NCBI GenBank assembly: GCA_003024985.2
Contig: PXIH01S0003995.1
Length of the DNA stretch: 11,170 nt
Strand: one strand, 5' to 3'
DNA from: Euperipatoides rowelli
Taxonomy: Eukaryota > Onychophora > Udeonychophora > Euonychophora > Peripatopsidae
Shown: in pieces, positions 7,892 through 11,170 of the stretch
Layout of the letters: each line of letters opens with the position of its first letter
Position numbering within the stretch: position 1 is the first letter of the stretch
Notes under the pieces: generated by a model
The model's database searches: none
What the model was told of the DNA's origin: nothing
Seen by the model: only the letters and a program-made list of their open reading frames with translations
Translations under genes and position numbers: made by a program

Positions 7892-7928
7892 TTTTTGAAA
7901 ATCAATTAAAAAAAAAAAAGTAAAATAG

Positions 7929-7951
7929 TCTGTTACATTTGACCTTTAAAA
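7929..7951 (-). repeat. Right 23-bp inverted repeat of the candidate element
   Basis: It reads TCTGTTACATTTGACCTT on the plus strand followed by TAAAA, the exact reverse complement of 5225-5247. It is preceded on the inner side by an A12 run that corresponds in position to the T-rich run inside the left end. Confidence 0.85.
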
Positions 7952-8109
7952 ATATAACAAAACTTTTAATGTATCCATATTAACTGATATCGATTTCTAA
8001 TGGATTATCCCATTTTTAATGAAAACACCATAGACATCATACTGCAGTCACTTATATATGTGAAATTTATTTATTGTCAAATATATACTGTACAAGATCA
8101 TCATTGTCT

Positions 8110-9000
8110 TCATTTAAGAACACCTTTTTATTTCTAAAAATCCAAAAGGCAAAGAGAGCAACAATCTCAATTTTTGCCATGTCATAATTTTTAACAAGTA
8201 AATGAAAAAAAAAATTATATCAAAACGGATTACCCAACTAACAAAAGCTCTGGACTGTGCCAACACGCTTACAAAAATAATGTGATCTATACTCTCCACC
8301 ATATCACAGAAATGGGCCCTTTGGGACAATGTTATTTTTAATCTTTTTATTTATGAAATCATTGTTAACAAAATTCCCAAATTTTTATTGAAAAACCAAT
8401 AATCCCAGGCTTTGGGTACAGTACGATATCTGTGTATGAACATTTTCAATAAACCCTGTAGATATGTGGAAGTCTCAGCATCGGCTGGTCTTCAATATTT
8501 CAACTCCAACTCTACAACATTCGCTGAGGTCCAGATCATCTATGACATCTTTAGCATTATTTATCAACCTTAATTAAGTCTTTGATATCTCTTTAGATGG
8601 CGGTTTATCTGTTGTTGGCATTATGATAATTTTGAATTGCGAGTACAATGTCAAAATCTCTCAGACCAAAACCTCCAAGGCTTCTAGAATATTTTACTTA
8701 AAAACGATGTCAATTTTAGTCTGCCACTCCAAACAGCAGTGGATCACATAGAATACACTTTATATATTTTTTTTGTTAGTTTAGTGTGGGGCAAGAAATA
8801 ATTATTTGAGAAAATACATAAGCATTTATGACCTTAATTTTGAAACTATAATATTTATTTTTCAAATTATCACATATGTTCTTAATATTATCTGTTAAAT
8901 TTTCTTGAATCTTGTTTCTAGTATTGATTCTGTGTAAGAGATACAGTATACTTAACATAGGTCTATCGGGGCTGAATCCAGAAATGAATCTTCCAGACAA
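8110..9000 (-). pseudogene. Decayed 3' part of a LINE ORF2 (reverse transcriptase C-terminal region)
   Basis: Three pieces appear in the right order on the minus strand for a non-LTR retrotransposon ORF2 after its reverse transcriptase core. Piece one, within 8776-9000, has NIKNICDNLKNKYYSFKIKV followed by INAYVFSQII, like the 'W..R.LSL.GKI.VI...I.S' segment after the catalytic domain. Piece two, 8656-8676, encodes GGFGLRD, matching the conserved GGLGLRD/GGLGLPD motif, with an upstream W-x-x-K-I-D-I stretch in another frame. Piece three, 8282-8299 and beyond, encodes VESIDHIIF followed by AQSRAFVSWV, like the zinc-binding C-terminal segment (C..C...ES..H.FF.C..A...W). Stops and frame changes lie between them and the cysteines are partly lost. 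Endonuclease and catalytic RT domains are not visible. L1/Tx1-type is likelier than RTE, but this is inference. Confidence 0.6.
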
Positions 9001-10030
9001 TATTTTTCAAGTGAAACTGGAGATCAAGTTTTAATCAGATTTAAACAATTCAAGCTTTTTTTCTCACTATACATAACAAACTAGATAACAGTAGAAGTTA
9101 TAACAGCCACTCCTTTAATAATAATGGTATAAGTTCCAAAATTTAAAAAATGTTGGGAATAAACAAACATCTACCATTTAAGTTATCTTGAAAAATCTAT
9201 TTCTATGATTTTTTGTTATTGCTTGCTTTGATGGTAATTTGTCTAAATGTCAAATTGTAAATTTATATATAAATTTACTCAAACAGAATTGAATGCAGCA
9301 CATGGAGAATAAAAATGTTAAATTTGGATAATTTTTTTTTTCTCAAGGGAGTTTAATAAAATACATTTTGCTTATAGAAACAGTCAAGAAGAAAAAAAAA
9401 TTAGAATATTAAAAACTGTCTACAAATTATAAATCAGCTATAAATAGTCATTGTAAAAAAATATTTCACACAAATATTTACATTTACAGTATATACAAAT
9501 TATCAGTAATTCAATAACTAGGATAACATCTTTCTTCAACTTGAGAATCTTAAATTATTTAGGATATTCTAATATGACTCTATCCTACCTTCAGAACCTA
9601 GATTTGCTTTTATCCTGCCTTGTTAAAGTTTCTCAGAACCTCTTTCATCAAAAGTCAAGGTTTTTTTCCCCACTGAAAAAACTTGCCATATTTTTTTGGT
9701 ACTCATTTGGAGTTGATATTGTGCTGGGTTGCAATTGAGAATTTATGTTTTAAGATTTAAATTGATGTTTAAAAGTATAACTTAATTACATAATAAGGGG
9801 CAGTATTACAATAGTCTGCAGAATCACATTTCTGAAGGTAGCTTTTATAATCAGGAATTTTTAGTCAGTTTAGATATAAGTGCTACTCATGAGTAAGGTT
9901 TAGAAAAAATTGCAAAGTCTAATGCATTCACAAATATGAAGGGAAGTAAAATAATAATTTGTTAAATTGAGCAACAACAGTAATTAATTTAAAACTCGTT
10001 CATTTTAAGGCAAATCATACTTCTAAAAGA
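9001..10030. other. AT-rich intergenic DNA, no gene seen
   Basis: Only short frames rich in Phe, Leu, Ile and Lys occur, as expected from composition. There is no repeat above background, no RNA gene and no promoter that I can support. More of the LINE may once have extended to about 9060, but I cannot recognise it. Confidence 0.55.
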
Positions 10031-10059
10031 TTTTGAAATTTGTAGAAAATGTCCATGTG

Positions 10060-10345
10060 GAGTTCTTTGGGCGGGAACATTTTTGTTATAAACAAATTCT
10101 CATTTTAATTTGTGTTGATTCGTTTAATCAAGGAATATCTGATTTCAGTTTATTTATTGTTTGCTCTAGTGGCACAGTCTTTATATTTTTATTGGTAAAA
10201 GTCGTTTTAACGTAAATTGGCCAATTACGAGTGTAAACAGTGCATAAAACAATGAACTTCCTTGAATATGCAAATCATTGCTAATTTATTAATATAATTT
10301 ATGCATGTGCGCTTTTTGTTTTAGAACAGCGTGCTCACATGTCTT
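10060..10345 (+). promoter_or_regulatory. Promoter-like motif cluster (E2F-, CCAAT- and octamer-type sites)
   Basis: TTTGGGCGGGAA at 10066-10077 fits an E2F site. AATTGGCCAATT at 10215-10226 is a perfect 12-bp palindrome containing CCAAT on both strands. ATGCAAAT at 10268-10275 is a perfect octamer (POU) site. CATGTG and CACATG E-box-like motifs lie at about 10305 and 10336. Such a mix is known from cell-cycle and histone-type promoters, but no gene in either direction is recognised. On the plus strand a 51-codon frame starts at 10339 and ends at 10494, with no known motif. An origin in a repeat is also possible. Confidence is low because single motifs occur by chance. Confidence 0.3.
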
Positions 10346-10370
10346 GGTCACTTTCAATTAGAACGGCTTT

Positions 10371-10444
10371 GGCCGATCCAACAAAGTGTTTACCTTCTCG
10401 TATGTTGAATCAATATGGTGGGCGATCCAATGTTTGTGTACGCC
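10371..10444 (+). repeat. Imperfect two-copy repeat in a GC-richer island
   Basis: GGCCGATCCAACAAAGTGTT plus TACC (10371-10394) resembles GGGCGATCCAATGTTTGTGT plus ACGCC (10420-10444), spaced 49 bases apart. The surrounding 10320-10480 has normal complexity and several CpGs, unlike its neighbours. Both repeats share the GCGATCCAA/CCGATCCAA core. The meaning is unknown. Confidence 0.45.
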
Positions 10445-10499
10445 ACTCTTCATATTTTGCTGGGACTTTATTTTGGGGCTTACCTTTGTATTAAGCAAG

Positions 10500-11170
10500 C
10501 TGCTATTATTATTTCACCTGGTAAACTGGAATAAACTATTTGGTAGCTCAACTCTGTCTCTGCCTCCATTTCTTTTGATTAAAGTGAAGCTATTCACTTT
10601 AATGTATTTGGGTGATACTATTTTCTTAGTGTGTTTAAATTTCTTTAAATACAATCCACAGATCATTATGCTGAATATTGATTATTTAACATACCGGTAT
10701 TTGATATTTTTATTTAACAATAAATTATTCAAATTGAATAAATCATTTTATAAACTTGTTTTAACATAATTCAAATTGTGAGCAAAAAAAAGAAATTTAA
10801 ACACGATTATTAAAAGGAAAAACATAAAATTTAATATTACTGTATTATAATAAACAATGTTGCATATTCAAGTCTGGCTCCTTCAAAAATCTTATAGAAT
10901 GTAAAAAAAAAGGACCTTGGTGATTATATATTAGAATACATAAAAGCAATTAATATAAATATTTTGGAACCAATCTTTAAATTTCATTTAAAATGAGAAA
11001 TTTTATTTGTTCTGATAATGATGTCTAAGTAGTTTTATTTTTTCGAACCTATGAATTTAATGAATTATTTTTAAAAAAGATTTTTTATGCTGCACAGCAA
11101 AACAAAGGCAGAAAAAAATGCTTGGTTGGCTGCAGGGATGGCATGTTTAATCCCCCCCCCCCAAAAAAAA
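10500..11170. other. AT-rich DNA ending in a C11 tract, no gene seen
   Basis: A 127-codon plus-strand frame (10386-10769) runs into this region. It is Phe/Leu/Ile-rich in a way that simple T-richness explains, and it shows no domain. The end of the window has TGCAGGGATGGCATGTTTAA followed by C11 (11152-11162) and A8, reminiscent of the C14 block at 4178 but not clearly homologous. Confidence 0.5.

Larger units (their letters stand above)
5225..7951 (-). mobile_element. Candidate 2.7-kb DNA element bounded by 23-bp inverted repeats, decayed
   Basis: The 23 bases at 5225-5247 are the exact reverse complement of 7929-7951; the core is AAGGTCAAATGTAACAGA. Inward of the perfect arms the similarity continues weakly in T-rich sequence to a shared ATTGATTTT, about 21 bases in on the left and 22 on the right. 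So the ends look like terminal inverted repeats of 50 bp or more. TTAA occurs at 5227-5230 and 7946-7949 and could be a target duplication, but it could also be part of the repeat. The interior holds a nearly full-length, broken multicopy protein gene on the minus strand (about 6950 to 5482) and a younger SINE insertion near the right end. The simplest reading is an old transposon copy whose protein was encoded inside. An unrelated pair of repeat copies flanking the gene remains possible. Confidence 0.55.

Noticed and set aside
10386-10769. 127-codon frame that reads like a multi-pass membrane protein
   Set aside because: Its Phe/Leu/Ile richness follows from T-rich DNA. It has no recognisable domain and overlaps an island with other frames open.

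Overview
The window looks like nuclear DNA from an animal, most likely an AT-rich invertebrate genome. The evidence is one intact animal lipid-transfer gene, LINE and SINE retroelement remnants, a satellite-like tandem array, many A/T homopolymers, and no bacterial-style gene packing. I cannot fix the phylum from sequence alone. Only one intact protein gene is well supported.

Layout: (1) positions 1-600 hold about eight degenerate copies of a ~70-bp tandem repeat that begins before the window. (2) 601-2310 is AT-rich non-coding DNA with a 25-bp-period duplication and a perfect hairpin near 2044-2120. (3) 2319-3417 is a ceramide-1-phosphate transfer protein (CPTP/GLTPD1) gene: probable 5'-UTR intron, uninterrupted 212-codon reading frame, and a 3' UTR carrying a TA-rich cruciform-like block and an AATAAA signal. 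(4) 3418-5224 is non-coding, with an inverted repeat, a duplicated 26-bp block and a C-rich block starting with a C14 run that resembles a dispersed repeat. (5) 5225-7951 is bounded by a perfect 23-bp inverted repeat. Inside, on the minus strand, is a decayed but nearly full-length gene (about 6950 to 5482) of a widespread multicopy metazoan protein family, here broken by several stops and frameshifts. A tRNA-headed SINE with a 17-bp target-site duplication has inserted near the right end. (6) About 9000 to 8110 on the minus strand is the decayed 3' part of a LINE ORF2. (7) 9001-10030 is featureless AT-rich DNA. (8) 10060-10490 is a slightly GC-richer island with promoter-like motifs. (9) The rest is AT-rich and ends in a C11 run.

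The genes do not form a functional unit. One housekeeping lipid-transfer gene sits in repeat-rich DNA whose other recognisable content is dead mobile elements of three kinds (cut-and-paste-like with inverted ends, LINE, SINE). The best candidate for something under-described is the inverted-repeat-bounded 2.7-kb unit: it links a familiar but, to my knowledge, unclassified multicopy protein family to possible transposon ends.
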